Origin: a virus
Reading direction: 5' to 3' (one strand)
Virus record (IMG/VR): IMGVR_UViG_3300035659_001804
Coordinates: 1 to 23,630 of that record
DNA length: 23,630 nt
This document shows, piece by piece, positions 1-7,856 of the stretch; the stretch's first letter is position 1, and each line of letters begins with the position of its first letter. Under the pieces are notes generated by a model. It was not told the origin of the DNA and did no database searches. It was given only the letters and a program-made list of their open reading frames with translations. The translations under genes were made by a program, and so were the position numbers.

Positions 1-2385
1 ATCATGAACTACCAGAGGTCGGAGCTCACGATCTTCCGCGGAGGATCCGGCTCCGGTGCGAACCTCTCGAACCTCCGCTCCTCCTACGAGAAGCTCTCGG
101 CCGGATCCTATACGTCCGGCCCTCTTTCCTTCATGAAGGGGAACGATCAGTTCGCCGGCGCCATGAAGTCCGGCGGTGCGACCCGCAACGCGGCAAAGAT
201 GGTCGTCATGGACATGGACCATCCCGACGTCCTCGAGACCAGGGACGGCCGCCCTGGCTTCGTCCGGTGCAAGGCCTCCGAGGAGAAACTCGCTCACGAT
301 CTCGTTGCTGTCGGGTATAGCGCGAACTACGACGACCCGAACGGCGCTTACAAGCGCGTTGCGTACCAGAACGCCAACCACTCGGTCTCAATCCCCGACG
401 CTTTCATGCAGGCCGTGATCGACGACGGAACCTGGCAGACCAAGGAGCGCGTCAGCGGGAAGGTCGTGCACAACTACAAGGCTCGCGAGCTATGGACGGA
501 GATCGCCCGAGCTGCCTGGTCGTGCGGCGATCCTGGTGTCCAGTTCAACGACACCATGAACAAGTGGCACACGACGCCCAAGAACGGGAAGATCCGTGCG
601 TCGAACCCGTGCTCCGAGTTCCTCCACGTCGACAACACCGCCTGCAATCTCTGCGCGATCAACCTGACGAAGTTCTTCGACGGCCGCAAGTTCTCGTACG
701 ACAGGTTCCATCAGGCGACCCGCATCTTCAGTACGGCCCAGATGGCGATAGTCGGAAAGGCCGACTATCCGACCAAGGAGATCTCCGAGAACTCCACCAG
801 GCTTCGCCCCATAGGGACGAACTACGGGGACCTCGGCGCTCTCCTGATGAAGCTCGGGTACGGCTACGACTCGGACGAGGGTCGCGCCGTCGCCGCCCGC
901 ATGGCCTCGCTCATGACCGGGATCGTCTACGTGACGTCCGCCAAGCTCGCCGCCAGGGTCGGCGCGTTCGCGGACTACGACAAGAACCGCGACGACATGC
1001 TCCGCGTCATGCGGATGCACAAGGAGGCCGACTCCTCCATCAACCAGCGTTGGAACCAGTCGAAGGACCCTGTCGACGACGACGTCGCCTCGCGTTCCGC
1101 GGATGTCTGGAGCGAGGTCATCGCTCTCGGCGAGAAGTACGGGTACAGCATCTCTCAGGCCACTCTGCAGGCCCCGCTCGGCACCATCTCGTTCCTCATG
1201 GGGATGAACACGACCGGCATCGAGCCAGCATTCTCCCTCGTCTCGTACAAGTCGCTCGTCGGCGGCGGATCCATGAAGCTCGTGAACTCGAGCGTCCGGG
1301 ACGCCCTTCGCGGCCTCGGGTACGCCGAAGACGCCATGGACTCCATCTGCAAGCACGTCGAGGACACCGACTCTATCGACGGGGCTCCCGGCCTCAAGTC
1401 CGAGCACCTCCCGGTCTTCGACTGCGCGATGCCGTCCGGGACGTCGAACCGGTACCTCACCCCGATGGCCCACATCAAGATGATGGCGGCAATCCAGCCC
1501 CTCATCACGTGCGCCCAGAGCAAGACTGTCAACCTCCCGAAGACCGTCACCCATGAGGAGATCGCCGACATATACCAGGAGAGCTGGCGTCTCGGCCTGA
1601 AGTGCGTCGCCCTCTACCGCGACGGCTGTAAGGCCTCGCAGCCGCTCTCCACGAAGGCGTCCTCCGCCACGCCCGTCCCTCCGGCCATCGTCCCCCTCTT
1701 CCAGGATGAGACTGTCTCCATCGGCCACGCTGAGTCCAAGTCAAAGTCCAAGCCCGTCGCTTTCTCGAGGCGGGAGAAGCTTCCCGCCGACGTCACCGGT
1801 TGGCGCCACAAGTTCCTGATCGACGGCTACAAGGGCTACATCGTCGTCAACGAGTACCCCGACGGCCGCCCGGGCGAGGTCTTCCTCAAGCTCGGAAAGC
1901 CCGGAAGCACCATATCCGGCCTCGTGGACGCGTTCACGCAGATGATGTCGATCGGCCTTCAGTACGGGATTCCGCTCCCGAAGCTGATTGCGAGCTTCAT
2001 CGACACGCGCTTCGAGCCCGCCGGGATGACGAACAACCCGCGCATCCGGTTCGCCAAGAGTATCTTCGACTATCTTTTCAAGGTTCTCGACGACCGGTAT
2101 TACGGGGGAGAGCACTCCGGCCTCGCGGACAGGTTCAAGCAGCTTGACGCCCAGAAGGACATCCAGGAAGGCATCACGAAGGACGCGGACTCCGGTCCTC
2201 AGTCTTCGGCTCCTCCGGTCGGCCCAGAGTTCTCCCATATGTCCGACACGGAGGTGGAGATCCACACGTCCGTCAGGGTGAAGAGCCTCGACGCCCCGCC
2301 GTGCAGCCGGTGCGGCTCCATCACCCAGCGGAACGGGTCGTGCTATCTCTGCACGTCCTGCGGGAACACGACCGGCTGCAGCTGA
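1..2385 (+). CDS. nrdJ: Class II (adenosylcobalamin-dependent) ribonucleotide reductase, 5'-truncated by window edge
   Basis: Reduces ribonucleotides to deoxyribonucleotides using a B12-generated thiyl radical, supplying dNTPs for phage replication. The frame is open from base 1. The first ATG (4) is unlikely to be the true start because the family's FRGGSGSGANLSNLRSS block, normally internal, begins only about 11 residues in, so the N-terminal region and the first redox cysteine lie upstream. Numbering from the ATG at 4: the finger-loop motif NPCSEF has C203 (expected radical cysteine) and E205. C214 follows 11 residues later, the spacing seen between the radical and redox cysteines of Thermotoga NrdJ. 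Residues ~595-700 match the TSCPD domain (HKFLIDGYKGYIVVNEYPDG, GSTISGLVDAF, TRFEPAGMTNNP). The C-terminus is a Zn-ribbon-like tail (C767, C770, C780, C783, C786, C792) ending TGCS, typical of the family. Family assignment is very secure; the length is a minimum. Confidence 0.95.
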   Translation: MMNYQRSELTIFRGGSGSGANLSNLRSSYEKLSAGSYTSGPLSFMKGNDQFAGAMKSGGATRNAAKMVVMDMDHPDVLETRDGRPGFVRCKASEEKLAHDLVAVGYSANYDDPNGAYKRVAYQNANHSVSIPDAFMQAVIDDGTWQTKERVSGKVVHNYKARELWTEIARAAWSCGDPGVQFNDTMNKWHTTPKNGKIRASNPCSEFLHVDNTACNLCAINLTKFFDGRKFSYDRFHQATRIFSTAQMAIVGKADYPTKEISENSTRLRPIGTNYGDLGALLMKLGYGYDSDEGRAVAARMASLMTGIVYVTSAKLAARVGAFADYDKNRDDMLRVMRMHKEADSSINQRWNQSKDPVDDDVASRSADVWSEVIALGEKYGYSISQATLQAPLGTISFLMGMNTTGIEPAFSLVSYKSLVGGGSMKLVNSSVRDALRGLGYAEDAMDSICKHVEDTDSIDGAPGLKSEHLPVFDCAMPSGTSNRYLTPMAHIKMMAAIQPLITCAQSKTVNLPKTVTHEEIADIYQESWRLGLKCVALYRDGCKASQPLSTKASSATPVPPAIVPLFQDETVSIGHAESKSKSKPVAFSRREKLPADVTGWRHKFLIDGYKGYIVVNEYPDGRPGEVFLKLGKPGSTISGLVDAFTQMMSIGLQYGIPLPKLIASFIDTRFEPAGMTNNPRIRFAKSIFDYLFKVLDDRYYGGEHSGLADRFKQLDAQKDIQEGITKDADSGPQSSAPPVGPEFSHMSDTEVEIHTSVRVKSLDAPPCSRCGSITQRNGSCYLCTSCGNTTGCS

Positions 2386-2398
2386 CGGTGTACCGTCA
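2383..2398. repeat. Inverted repeat over nrdJ stop and next promoter box
   Basis: TGACGGT and ACCGTCA form perfect 7-base arms around a GT centre. The repeat contains the TGA stop of the reductase gene and the TGTACCGT box in front of the next gene. It has no T-tract, so it is not a normal intrinsic terminator. It could be an operator-like site or coincidence. Confidence 0.5.
2389..2396 (+). promoter_or_regulatory. TGTACCGT -10-type box, leaderless start
   Basis: TANNNT hexamer TACCGT preceded by TG, with five bases between it and the ATG at 2402. There is no strong Shine-Dalgarno sequence. Transcription is inferred to begin at or beside the ATG. It belongs to a series of nine such boxes in the window. 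Confidence 0.6.
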
Positions 2399-2401
2399 GG
2401 G

Positions 2402-2728
2402 ATGACGGAGCACGACTGGAAGTTCGAGGAGCGCGGCACCGACCCCAGGAGCAGCTCCGGTAAGCCCGGGGAGTGGCACCGCTGCTCCGGGTGCCGGAAG
2501 CGCGTCTTCTTCCCGGACGGGTGGTCCGACTTCCAGAAGCGCCTCACCGTGGCCATGGCATGGATGGACGACGTCAGCGAGTTCAGCAAGGAGGAGCTAG
2601 CCGACAGGACCATCCCCGCCGGCGCCCCCGGGACGGGGCACGGCTTCGACAAGGGCTACCACGGGGTTCTGGCCGACGACTGCGACAAGGCCAGGGACCT
2701 CGAGGCCGAGCTCGTCATGGCGAGCTGA
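2402..2728 (+). CDS. Small Cys-containing phage protein of unknown function
   Basis: A 108-residue protein I do not recognise. The N-terminus reads MTEHDW, followed about 20 residues later by EWHRCSGCRKR. The His-x-Cys-x2-Cys could form half of a metal site, with a further Cys near the C-terminus (DDCDKA). The HDW...W-x-C-x2-C layout recurs in the minus-strand protein at 19861-20133, so the two may be distant relatives, but they are otherwise dissimilar. The ATG at 2402 is chosen because a TGTACCGT box ends five bases before it. No signal peptide or membrane segment is visible. It starts 16 bases after the reductase stop. Confidence 0.75.
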   Translation: MTEHDWKFEERGTDPRSSSGKPGEWHRCSGCRKRVFFPDGWSDFQKRLTVAMAWMDDVSEFSKEELADRTIPAGAPGTGHGFDKGYHGVLADDCDKARDLEAELVMAS

Positions 2729-2731
2729 CCC

Positions 2732-2739
2732 CGTACTGT
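2732..2739 (+). promoter_or_regulatory. CGTACTGT -10-type box, leaderless start
   Basis: Hexamer TACTGT ends six bases before the ATG at 2746. It directly follows the TGA of the preceding gene, with no Shine-Dalgarno between. Confidence 0.55.
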
Positions 2740-2745
2740 CCGGCC

Positions 2746-2985
2746 ATGGACTACGACAACGCCCGGGATAGGAACCTCTATGGGTACGACGCCGGGAACA
2801 TCATCGACGGCGAGGTTGTGCTGGACGGGGCCACCGGCGAGTATGTGGTCGTGGACGACGACGGGAAGGCCTTCTCCACGCAGGAGCTCCTCAAGTCCCT
2901 GGCCGGCAAGAAGGTGCGCCTCACGTGTATCTCGTTCGACGCGATCGAGGCCATCGAGAAGATGGTCGTGAAGACCGAGGGCTAG
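2746..2985 (+). CDS. Small hypothetical protein (79 aa)
   Basis: A 79-residue acidic protein starting MDYDNARDRN. It has alternating short strands (DGEVVLDGATGEYVVVDDDG), then LLKSLAGKKVRLTCISFDA and an amphipathic C-terminal helix (IEAIEKMVVK). I do not recognise a family; the pattern suggests a small alpha/beta fold. The start is fixed by a box ending six bases upstream and by the short gap to the previous gene. Its TAG stop shares bases with the TAG stop of the ligase gene on the other strand, through the palindrome CTAG at 2982-2985, so the two genes converge with no intergenic space. Confidence 0.75.
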   Translation: MDYDNARDRNLYGYDAGNIIDGEVVLDGATGEYVVVDDDGKAFSTQELLKSLAGKKVRLTCISFDAIEAIEKMVVKTEG

Positions 2986-4091
2986 GCAGCGTCCAGGTTC
3001 TTCTCGATGTACGGGATGACGTCGTTCCTCCTCGAGACCAGGACCCTGCACCCTCTGGTGAGGGCGAGCTCTCGGAACAGGGAGATGTTGTGCAGGGATA
3101 CGCTCGTGACGGTCACCCCGCCGATGTCCACGGGCTCGATGGAAGCCACCGGGGTGATGCGGCCCGAAGGTCCGACCTGCCACCTCACGTCAACGACCCT
3201 GGACTCGCCCATCGCGGCGTCGAACTTCCACGCAATCTGCCCGCGCGGCCGCATGTTTAGATCCCCCATCTCCTCGAGGACCTTGAGGTTGTTGACCGTG
3301 ACCACCATCCCGTCTATCTCGTACGGGACGGCGTCCCTCGACGCCGTGGTGCTGGCGAAGACCTTCTTCACGTCCCCGGCGTCCCCGCACGCTGTCCCCT
3401 CCGGGACCCTGAAGCCGTGGTTGGACAGCCATTTCATCGCGAAGAACAACGTCTTCGGCAGGTCCTCCGGGACGCTCATCCAGTACGCCAGGAACTCGAG
3501 GTCCCTGCAGGCCTCCCCGCCGCCCTTCTTCTCCCGGACCTTGGCCGCGGCCGTGTTCCTCGGGTTCGCATACTCCGCCGCGTACTTCTCGGCGAAGACG
3601 GACTTCAACATGACGATCTCCCCGCGGACGGTCAGGTCGACCGGGACGGATAGCCTCTTCGGGACCGACGGTACCTTCGACACGTTCGCCGTGACGTCCT
3701 CCCCTACCTTCCCGTCCCCTCGCGTCACGCACCTCGTAAGCTTCCCGGCCTTGTAGACGAGCTCCATCGACGACCCGTCGATCTTGTGCGTGATGTACAG
3801 AGTCTCGGCCCCCGCTCCGGCGGCCCTGGCCGACCACTCGTCGAACTCGGCCTCCGTGTTCGCCTTGGAGAGCGACCCCATCGGGATCTCGTGCCGGACC
3901 TTCTCCCAGACGGAGAACTGTGGCGCCGGCGCCCCGACGGCCACCACCTCGTCGTCGTCGGGGGCGAGCTTGGAGAGCTCGTCCTTCAGGGCGTCATACT
4001 CTTGGTCCGAGATCGCCGGCGCTAGGTTATAGTACCCCTCTCGGGCTGCCCTGAGCCTCTCACGCAGCTCTAAGATCCTCTCTACGCTCAT
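2982..4091 (-). CDS. ligA: NAD+-dependent DNA ligase, catalytic (N-terminal) subunit of a split LigA
   Basis: Seals nicks using NAD+. Numbering from the ATG at 4091 (369 aa): residues 1-40 are the NMN-binding domain Ia (GYYNLAPAISDQEYDAL). The adenylation domain carries the nucleophile K103 in KIDGSS, TRGDG (123-127), VRGE (155-158), NPRN (176-179), YEIDG (257-261) and IAWKF with K289. The OB fold follows (VGPSGRITPVASIEPVDIGG, then VSLHN). The protein stops after NDVIPYIEK, where bacterial LigA continues into Zn finger, HhH and BRCT. Those parts are encoded by the separate gene at 4720-5538 on the other strand. An upstream in-frame TTG at 4118 exists, but a CGTACGTT box ends five bases before the ATG at 4091, and the resulting N-terminus fits the family length. 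It converges on the preceding + gene with overlapping stops. Confidence 0.95.
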   Translation of the reverse strand: MSVERILELRERLRAAREGYYNLAPAISDQEYDALKDELSKLAPDDDEVVAVGAPAPQFSVWEKVRHEIPMGSLSKANTEAEFDEWSARAAGAGAETLYITHKIDGSSMELVYKAGKLTRCVTRGDGKVGEDVTANVSKVPSVPKRLSVPVDLTVRGEIVMLKSVFAEKYAAEYANPRNTAAAKVREKKGGGEACRDLEFLAYWMSVPEDLPKTLFFAMKWLSNHGFRVPEGTACGDAGDVKKVFASTTASRDAVPYEIDGMVVTVNNLKVLEEMGDLNMRPRGQIAWKFDAAMGESRVVDVRWQVGPSGRITPVASIEPVDIGGVTVTSVSLHNISLFRELALTRGCRVLVSRRNDVIPYIEKNLDAA

Positions 4092-4093
4092 CC

Positions 4094-4101
4094 CGTAACG
4101 T
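4094..4101 (+). promoter_or_regulatory. Possible divergent -10 box for the 4168 gene
   Basis: CGTAACGT on the + strand contains TAACGT and almost coincides with the minus-strand box of the ligase gene. If used, it would give a leader of about 60 bases before the Shine-Dalgarno-led gene at 4168. Weak evidence. Confidence 0.3.
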
Positions 4102-4104
4102 ACG
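4097..4104 (-). promoter_or_regulatory. CGTACGTT -10-type box for the ligase catalytic subunit
   Basis: Read on the minus strand, TACGTT ends five bases before the ATG at 4091, the same geometry as the + strand boxes. It decides the start of the ligase gene against the upstream TTG. Confidence 0.6.
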
Positions 4105-4167
4105 CTTGAGCTCTTCAATCCCTCATAGGCCCTTTGTCACCGGCCCGGTAGAGGTCCAGGAGCCATC

Positions 4168-4683
4168 ATGTCTAGCAATCCCCTCTCGTCAGACGTAGTT
4201 CCCTCCTCCGGAAGGAGGACGAGGTTCTCGCGCGTCGCCGCCGAGGTCCAGCAGTTCATGGCCTCGAGGGTCTCCGCGTCCGACAAGGACGCGGAATGGC
4301 AGAGGGTCCACTCCTACATCGCCGACGTCCTGAAGGATGCGCACGTCCTGTACGCCAAGCTCGCCAGGCTCGAGGGTGACTTCGCCGGCGAGGAGTCCTC
4401 GAACCTCGAGCGTATCTCCGAGGCCGTCCTGACCATCGGTGAGGAGCTCTCTGCCTTCTCGAAGGCCTTCTACGAGGGCAAGTACGACATGCAGGACAGG
4501 ACGTTCACCTACGGAGATGAGGGCGGCGGGGGAGGACAGGGAGAAGAGATGCTCCCCTCCACCCCCGAGTTCCCCGGGCCCGCGGGCGAAGAAGAGGCCG
4601 GAGAGCTCGAAGAGGGTGCCGGCGAGGAAGAGGAAGAGGCAGGCGAGGAAGAGGAAGAGGTCGGGGAGAAGGAAGAGGAGTAA
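4168..4683 (+). CDS. Acidic-tailed hypothetical phage protein
   Basis: A 171-residue protein in two parts. Residues ~15-110 look helical (RFSRVAAEVQQFMASRV, SYIADVLKDAHVLYAKLARL, RISEAVLTIGEELSAFSKAF), followed by a GGGGG linker. The last ~45 residues are almost entirely Glu/Gly/Ala, with tandem GEEEEEA-type heptads encoded by 21-base repeats. Such tails can mimic nucleic acid or contact basic proteins, but no function can be assigned. The start has a good AGGAG five bases before the ATG, unlike the box-led genes. It sits between the two halves of the split ligase, which could be meaningful or accidental. Confidence 0.75.
   Translation: MSSNPLSSDVVPSSGRRTRFSRVAAEVQQFMASRVSASDKDAEWQRVHSYIADVLKDAHVLYAKLARLEGDFAGEESSNLERISEAVLTIGEELSAFSKAFYEGKYDMQDRTFTYGDEGGGGGQGEEMLPSTPEFPGPAGEEEAGELEEGAGEEEEEAGEEEEEVGEKEEE
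4621..4680 (+). repeat. 21-base tandem repeat encoding Glu-rich tail
   Basis: Units begin at 4621, 4642 and 4663. The first two differ only in the last codon (GCA versus GTC) and the third is degenerate and shorter. They encode GEEEEEA, GEEEEEV and GEKEEE and form part of a long homopurine-rich stretch on the + strand. Confidence 0.8.
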
Positions 4684-4699
4684 CCGAAAGTCTTCGTCC

Positions 4700-4719
4700 G
4701 GTCCGTGTAAACTCGGACC
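4700..4719 (+). repeat. Perfect inverted repeat framing a TGTAAACT box
   Basis: Six-base arms GGTCCG (4700-4705) and CGGACC (4714-4719) exactly flank the eight-base promoter box at 4706-4713. The right arm ends on the base before the ATG at 4720. It could be an operator or an RNA hairpin with the box as its loop. Confidence 0.6.
4706..4713 (+). promoter_or_regulatory. TGTAAACT -10-type box, leaderless start
   Basis: TAAACT ends six bases before the ATG at 4720. There is no Shine-Dalgarno sequence between, so the ligase C-terminal subunit is inferred to have its own leaderless transcript. Confidence 0.65.
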
Positions 4720-5538
4720 ATGGAAGGCCTTCAGGAGCTCTTTCCCGTCCCCGACTGCTGCCCCGTCTGCGGAGGCCCCGCCTCCGAGGAGGGAGACTTT
4801 CTATACTGCCGCAGCCGGTCGTGCCCCGTCCAGCTCTCCGGCTCCGTCCGTGTCTGGATTAAGAGGCTCGGCCTTCTTCACTGGGGTGACGCCCTCGTGG
4901 ACCGGCTTACCGATCCTGACGACCCTAGGGTCGCCTCCGTAGCCGACCTCTACAGGCTCTCCGTGGAGGACATAGCCGCGTGTTCTTCTGGGACGAAGTT
5001 CGCCCAGAAATGCCACGACGTTCTCCATGCCAGCAAGTCAGTGACCCTCGAGCTCCTGATAGCGTCCCTCAACATCCCGAACCTCGCCGTCGCGACCGCC
5101 ACCGACATCGTCCAGGCCGGTTTCGACACAGTCGATAAGGTCCTTTCCATGACGAACGACGACCTTCTGAAGGTCCCGAACGTCGGGGAAGTGACCGCAC
5201 GCCAGGTCCTTGAGGGCCTCGAGTCACGCAGGCAGTCGATCCTGGACCTGGCCGCTGTCCTTGACGTCAAAGGGCCGGCCCTCGGGCCGATGTCCGGAAA
5301 GTCCTTCTGTATCACCGGGTCGACCTCAAGGCCGAGGAAGGCCATCGAGAAGATGATAATGGACTCCGGCGGAGTTTCGAAGGGGTCCGTCGGAGCCGGC
5401 ACCAGCTTCCTCGTTACGAACGATCCGGACACCGGCTCTTCGAAGATGAAGAGCGCCAAGAAGCACGGTGTCGATGTAATATCCGAGGCGGACCTCTACC
5501 GTATGATGGACCTTGGCGCTCCGAGGAGCGACCCCTAA
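4720..5538 (+). CDS. ligB: NAD+-dependent DNA ligase, Zn-finger/HhH/BRCT (C-terminal) subunit of a split LigA
   Basis: A 272-residue protein matching the C-terminal third of bacterial LigA. A four-cysteine Zn finger lies at the N-terminus (C14, C17, C30, C35, with CPVQL after the last pair). A helix-hairpin-helix region follows (~70-175; NLAVATATDIVQAGF, LLKVPNVGEVTARQVLEGL). A BRCT domain occupies ~191-264 (GKSFCITGSTSRPRKAIEKM, GGVSKGSVGAGTSFLVTND, DVISEADLYRMM). It has no adenylation domain, so it should work with the product of 2982-4091, clamping DNA around the nick. The symbol follows the subunit A/B usage I recall for phage T5; it is unrelated to E. coli LigB. It has its own box-led start, and the RecD2-like gene follows 21 bases downstream. 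Confidence 0.92.
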   Translation: MEGLQELFPVPDCCPVCGGPASEEGDFLYCRSRSCPVQLSGSVRVWIKRLGLLHWGDALVDRLTDPDDPRVASVADLYRLSVEDIAACSSGTKFAQKCHDVLHASKSVTLELLIASLNIPNLAVATATDIVQAGFDTVDKVLSMTNDDLLKVPNVGEVTARQVLEGLESRRQSILDLAAVLDVKGPALGPMSGKSFCITGSTSRPRKAIEKMIMDSGGVSKGSVGAGTSFLVTNDPDTGSSKMKSAKKHGVDVISEADLYRMMDLGAPRSDP

Positions 5539-5559
5539 TCAACTAGGCCCCTGCGGACT

Positions 5560-7848
5560 ATGGACGAAATTACCGCTAAAATTTCCGGGATCGTTTTCTC
5601 TAACCGGAGCACGGGCTTCTATGTGCTGCGTGCCGTGCAGGACGGCTCTTCTGGCAGTCTGACCGTGCGCGGGAGCTTCCCTGGTGTGGCCGTGAACATC
5701 GGCCTGAAGGCGAAGTTCGTCGGGAAGTTCGAGGAGCACCCGACCTACGGCCGGCAGCTGGCGGCCGCCAGCTGCGAGATCCTTCCTGAGAAGGGCAGGA
5801 ACGGCATCATCGCCTACCTTCAGGCCAATGTTCCGTCCATCGGACCCATCACCGCCTCCCGCCTCTATGAGGCCCTCGGGGACCAGCTCGTCGAGGTCCT
5901 GGACAAGGAGCCGGAGAAGATACGGGAGCTCAGCTTCCTTCAGGAGCGCCAGGCTGACGCCATCATCAACGAGTGGGCCCAGGCGTCCGAGAACCGGACC
6001 ACCGCGATATTCCTGACCGACCTGGGCCTGAGTTCCTTCCAGGTGAAGAGCGTCATCACGAAGCTCGGTGTGAAGGAGGCCAGGGACGCCATCCGGGCCG
6101 ATCCTTACTGCCTTCACAGGTGCGAAGGCGTCGGCTTCCCTACCGCCGACTCCGCCTCCAGGAAGCTCGGGATAGGGGTGGACGATCCGAGGCGCGTAAG
6201 GGCTATGGTCGAGTTCGCCATGTCCGAGCTCTCCGCTTCGGAGGGCCATATGTACTGCACCTCCCGCCAGATTCTGGACTACGTCTCGAAGCGGATGTTC
6301 AGGGTTCACTCTCTCGATCCGTTCACCCACGGCGAGTACATGTCGGACTCGCACTTCTTCACTGCACTTTCTGAGCTTCAGAAGTCCGACGCCGTAGTCT
6401 CCGACGGGACGCACATATACCTTCATCGCAACTGGTGGAACGAGTCGCAGTCGGCTGACTGCCTTTCCAAGTTCGTCTCCCAGGAGCCCAGGGAGTTCGG
6501 CGACCTTGAGGCCGTCCTCGAGGAGTTCGAGAAGAAGCACGGTTTGGCCCTGTCCGACGAACAGCGTCAGTCATTCTTCATGATGGGGAAGTCCAGGGTA
6601 TGCGTCGTGTCGGGCTTCCCCGGGACCGGGAAGACGCTCCTCATATCGGCCTTCGTCCATCTGTTCGAGAAGTTCAACCTGCACTACGTGCTGATGTCCC
6701 CGACCGGCATCGCCTCAAAGCGTCTTTCGCAGGTGACCGGGCGCCCTGCTTCCACGATCCACAGATCCCTCGGATATGGCCGTGACGGCTCTTGGACCAA
6801 CAACGCTGGCAACAAGTTCTTCTGCGATGCGGTCATCGTGGACGAGATGTCGATGGTGGACGGCTCTACCTTCTTCCATCTTGTCTCGTCCCTGCCTCCG
6901 ACGACCATCGTCATCATGGTTGGGGACTCCGCGCAGCTCCCGTCGGTCGGCGCCGGGTATGTTCTGAACAACCTGATGAGGTGCCCCGACGTCCCCCATG
7001 TGGCCCTCACCCGCATCTACCGGCAGGAGAAGACCTCGGACATCGTCTCCGTGGCTCACTCCATCCTTCGCGGGGACGCCGTCGACACCCGCTTCAACAA
7101 GGACTCCGAGTTCATCTTTCTCTCCTACCCGAAGGATCAGGTCGTCGAGGAGATCTCCAAGATGGCCTCGATGCTCAAGTCCAAGGAGAAGATCTTCCAG
7201 GTCATCGCCCCCATGTACGACGGCGACCTTGGCGTGAACAACCTGAACAGGACTCTCAGGGACGTCCTGAACCCGGACTATTCGTCCGGGAAGTCCGGGA
7301 AGCTGAAGAGCGGGAGCGTCGACCTCTACGAGGGCGACCGGGTCATGGTAATCCGGAACGACTATGACCGCATGATCTTCAACGGGGAGGTCGGGAAGAT
7401 TCAGCGGATCTCGGTGAAGCAGGACGAGGTCGAGGTGAAGATCTTCGACTGGTTCGACAACGAGTCCCCGGTCCCGAGGTATGTGGACAAGGTTTTCACC
7501 TTCAAGGTCGAGGAGGCTCGGAACGTCCTCAAGGTCGCCTACGCCTGCACCGCCCATAAGGTTCAGGGTCAGGAGTTCGACTATGTCCTTCTTCCGATGA
7601 CCATGCAGTACGGCATCATGCTCTACCGGAACCTCATATACACGGCCCTCACGCGCGCCAAGAAGAAGGTGTTCGTCTTCGGAGACCCGCGGGCGTTTTC
7701 GTTCGCAATCATGAACGACCGTGAGACCGTCCGGAACTCCCGCCTGAAGGAGCTCGTCCACGAGTTCGTCCATCCGGCCGACTCCGGGGTCCTCGCTTCC
7801 CCGGACGTATCTGATCTGCCCGACGAGGTGACTGAGGATGTGGCATGA
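5560..7848 (+). CDS. recD2: RecD2-like superfamily 1B DNA helicase
   Basis: ATP-driven 5'-3' DNA helicase, 762 aa, close to the usual RecD2 length. Residues 1-80 match the RecD2 N-terminal OB-like region (GIVFSNRSTGFYVLRAVQDG, VGKFEEHPTYGRQL). Helix-hairpin-helix repeats follow (VPSIGPITASRLYEALGDQL). The motor has Walker A GFPGTGKT (352-359), Walker B/DEAD-like DEMSMVD (428-434), GDSAQLPSVGAG (motif III), TAHKVQGQE (664-672, motif V) and YTALTRAKK with R699 (motif VI). The ATG at 5560 is used; I see neither a clear Shine-Dalgarno nor a box there, so it may be co-transcribed with the ligase subunit. A standalone RecD2 without RecBC suggests a role in replication or repair. Confidence 0.95.
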   Translation: MDEITAKISGIVFSNRSTGFYVLRAVQDGSSGSLTVRGSFPGVAVNIGLKAKFVGKFEEHPTYGRQLAAASCEILPEKGRNGIIAYLQANVPSIGPITASRLYEALGDQLVEVLDKEPEKIRELSFLQERQADAIINEWAQASENRTTAIFLTDLGLSSFQVKSVITKLGVKEARDAIRADPYCLHRCEGVGFPTADSASRKLGIGVDDPRRVRAMVEFAMSELSASEGHMYCTSRQILDYVSKRMFRVHSLDPFTHGEYMSDSHFFTALSELQKSDAVVSDGTHIYLHRNWWNESQSADCLSKFVSQEPREFGDLEAVLEEFEKKHGLALSDEQRQSFFMMGKSRVCVVSGFPGTGKTLLISAFVHLFEKFNLHYVLMSPTGIASKRLSQVTGRPASTIHRSLGYGRDGSWTNNAGNKFFCDAVIVDEMSMVDGSTFFHLVSSLPPTTIVIMVGDSAQLPSVGAGYVLNNLMRCPDVPHVALTRIYRQEKTSDIVSVAHSILRGDAVDTRFNKDSEFIFLSYPKDQVVEEISKMASMLKSKEKIFQVIAPMYDGDLGVNNLNRTLRDVLNPDYSSGKSGKLKSGSVDLYEGDRVMVIRNDYDRMIFNGEVGKIQRISVKQDEVEVKIFDWFDNESPVPRYVDKVFTFKVEEARNVLKVAYACTAHKVQGQEFDYVLLPMTMQYGIMLYRNLIYTALTRAKKKVFVFGDPRAFSFAIMNDRETVRNSRLKELVHEFVHPADSGVLASPDVSDLPDEVTEDVA

Positions 7849-7856
7849 GGCTCGAG

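Noticed and set aside
490-1728. 412-codon minus-strand open frame opposite the ribonucleotide reductase
   Set aside because: Rich in Val, Asp, Arg and Gly with no domain, as expected for the complement of GC-rich coding DNA; the + strand holds a clear reductase.
2383-2398. Inverted repeat as an intrinsic terminator for the reductase gene
   Set aside because: No following T-tract, only a two-base loop, and it includes the next gene's promoter box.
4092-4118. Nine-codon N-terminal extension of the ligase from TTG 4118
   Set aside because: The CGTACGTT box would lie inside the coding sequence, and the family length fits the ATG at 4091.
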